Assembly (NCBI RefSeq): GCF_003149105.1
Contig: NZ_QGDS01000015.1
Location: 36,444 to 100,443, forward strand
DNA from: Faecalicatena contorta
GTDB taxonomy: Bacteria > Bacillota > Clostridia > Lachnospirales > Lachnospiraceae
Direction of reading: 5' to 3'
Length of the DNA: 64,000 bases
Position 1 is the first letter of the stretch. Every line of letters begins with the position of its first letter. Below, piece after piece: positions 63,038-64,000 of the stretch. A program made the position numbers and the translations under genes. The notes under the pieces are model-generated. The model saw only the letters and a program-made list of their open reading frames with translations, searched no databases and had not been told where the DNA came from.

Positions 63038-63649
63038 TTACACTGATAATCCAAGGTTACGTCTATATTCCACTGGGCTCAATCCCCCAAGTGAAATCTT
63101 TATTCGTTTTTCGTTGTACCATTTAATGTAACTATCCAGGTCCTGAACGAAATGTTCTATGGAAATGCCAGCCCATGACTTTCCATAGAACATTTCATTT
63201 TTTAGTCTACCAAAAAAACCTTCACAAGCAGAGTTATCAGGTGAACAGCCTTTTTTTGACATAGAACGAGGTAAGCCTGCTTTTTCCATCTGCTCAATCC
63301 AACCAGGCCATCTATAGTGACAGCCACGGTCAGTATGTATGACCGGCAACTCGCCTGTTCTTAATCCGGAAATTGCCGCATCAAGCATGCTGTTTACAAG
63401 TTCTGCCTTAGGACTTGTTCCTATTGTCCAGCTAACTATCAATCCATCAAAACAATCAACCATTGGCGACAAGTATACTTTCCCGGCCGGAAGGGCAAAT
63501 TCAGTGATATCAGTTAACCATTTTTTGTTCGGAACATCTGTATGAAAATCTCGGGATATGATATTTTTCACTTCCGGACTGATTTCTCCTTGATAAGACT
63601 GATATTTTCTTTTATTTACAAAGCGAACAACCAAAGATTCCTCTTTCAT
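63038..63649 (-). pseudogene. IS3-family transposase OrfB, N-terminal part lost
   Basis: 203 residues with the integrase core DDE: WLTDITEF, VIHTDRGCHYRWPGW and SACEGFFGRLKNEMFYG. The upstream helix-turn-helix part of OrfB and all of OrfA are missing. The sequence breaks off at MKEESL where a second IS256-type element begins (about 63650), so insertion or deletion truncated it. The catalytic core is intact but the protein is probably inactive. Confidence 0.85.
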
Positions 63650-63676
63650 AATGGGAGAATCCCAAAGATTGTGTAA

Positions 63677-63717
63677 ACCTCCAAACTGATGTAAGATAAT
63701 TACAACAGTTTGGAGGT
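63677..63717 (+). promoter_or_regulatory. hairpin over the second IS256 transposase ribosome site
   Basis: Perfect 12-base arms ACCTCCAAACTG (63677-63688) and CAGTTTGGAGGT (63706-63717) with a 17-base loop; the GGAGG (63712-63716) is wholly paired. Confidence 0.75.
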
Positions 63718-63723
63718 ACTTTT

Positions 63724-64000
63724 ATGCCAAAGAGAACAAGAAATGAATCACCACAGAAACAAGCAATGCGGGAAATGATGAAAGACTATCTGAAAAATAA
63801 TGATGTCAAAGTAAAGGATGGGGCCGATGTCAACTCTGTTATGAGAGATATGATGTCCGTATTGCTGGAAGGAGTTCTAGATGAAGAACTCAATGAGGAA
63901 TTAGGCTATTCTAAGTATGATTACCGCAATAAGAACACCGATAATAGCAGAAATGGTCATTCTTCTAAAACCATGCATACCACTTATGGTGACATGGATG
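63724..64000 (+). CDS. IS256-family transposase, N-terminal part (3' end outside window)
   Basis: 92 codons are visible from ATG 63724 (MPKRTRNESPQKQAMREMMK) to the edge with no stop. DMMSVLLEGVLDEELNEELG and YDYRNKNTDNSRNGHSSKT are typical of the N-terminal domain of IS256 transposases. The catalytic part lies beyond the window. Confidence 0.88.
   Translation, partial: MPKRTRNESPQKQAMREMMKDYLKNNDVKVKDGADVNSVMRDMMSVLLEGVLDEELNEELGYSKYDYRNKNTDNSRNGHSSKTMHTTYGDMD

Larger units (their letters stand above)
63655..64000 (+). mobile_element. second IS256-family insertion sequence (left end, continues past window)
   Basis: The left end lies near 63655-63675 (GGGAGAATCCCAAAGATTG), inferred from where the IS3 frame ends and the IS256-type leader starts. 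The rest lies outside the window. Its transposase differs clearly from the first IS256 copy, so it is a separate element and not a duplicate. Confidence 0.75.

Overview
The window looks like a chromosomal segment of a spore-forming anaerobic Clostridia, most likely Lachnospiraceae. This rests on the spore-coat cotJ genes, the butyrate-type genes thl/crt/hbd, YesMN two-component systems, strong AGGAGG ribosome sites, several TTG starts, and an NAD-linked selenocysteine formate dehydrogenase. No rRNA, tRNA or CRISPR array was seen. The left edge cuts a 4-hydroxybutyrate-dehydrogenase-like gene and the right edge cuts an IS256-type transposase.

Positions 1-21.5 kb are a carbon-metabolism island. 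A same-strand run holds 4-hydroxybutyrate genes (4hbD-like, abfD, abfT), iolD, a deletion scar joining the start of bcd to the end of etfA, then thl, crt, hbd, a PPi-type phosphofructokinase-like kinase, a class II aldolase (IolJ-like), a TIM-barrel protein and an MFS transporter. After a MATE gene and an AraC regulator on the minus strand comes a second inositol operon: iolE, two IolG-type dehydrogenases, a GPH symporter and iolI. Together they read as inositol breakdown feeding a CoA-ester pathway. IolB, IolC and IolA are not in the window, and the kinase and 4-hydroxybutyrate genes may substitute for some of those steps.

Positions 22-41 kb hold several units: an MFS gene with a Cys-rich small protein; a natural cotJA-cotJB fusion with cotJC; a selenium-linked trio (yedE, yedF, DUF3343); a YesMN two-component system with a galactofuranose-type ABC importer; and a fructose-type PTS with its PRD regulator and a KDPG/KDPGal aldolase, flanked by three matching palindromic operators.

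Positions 40-49 kb are a molybdenum/formate unit: a MobB-like GTPase (divergent), mobA, a FocA-type channel, NuoE- and NuoF-like subunits, moeA and fdhF. The fdhF frame crosses an in-frame TGA (Sec363) followed by a textbook bacterial SECIS hairpin. A SRAP-family gene follows.

Positions 49.5-60 kb are an AT-rich accessory region with two bacteriocin systems. The first is a class II lantibiotic locus: LytTR/AgrC-type regulators, a 49-residue precursor gene that is easily missed, an attenuator hairpin and LanM. The second is a lactococcin-972-type bacteriocin with its DUF1430 membrane protein and ABC ATPase. No LanT or lantibiotic immunity gene is seen; a decayed stretch follows lanM. Positions 60-64 kb are an insertion-sequence pile-up (IS1182-, IS256-, truncated IS3- and a second IS256-type). 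The three elements with visible leaders each have a hairpin covering the transposase ribosome-binding site.
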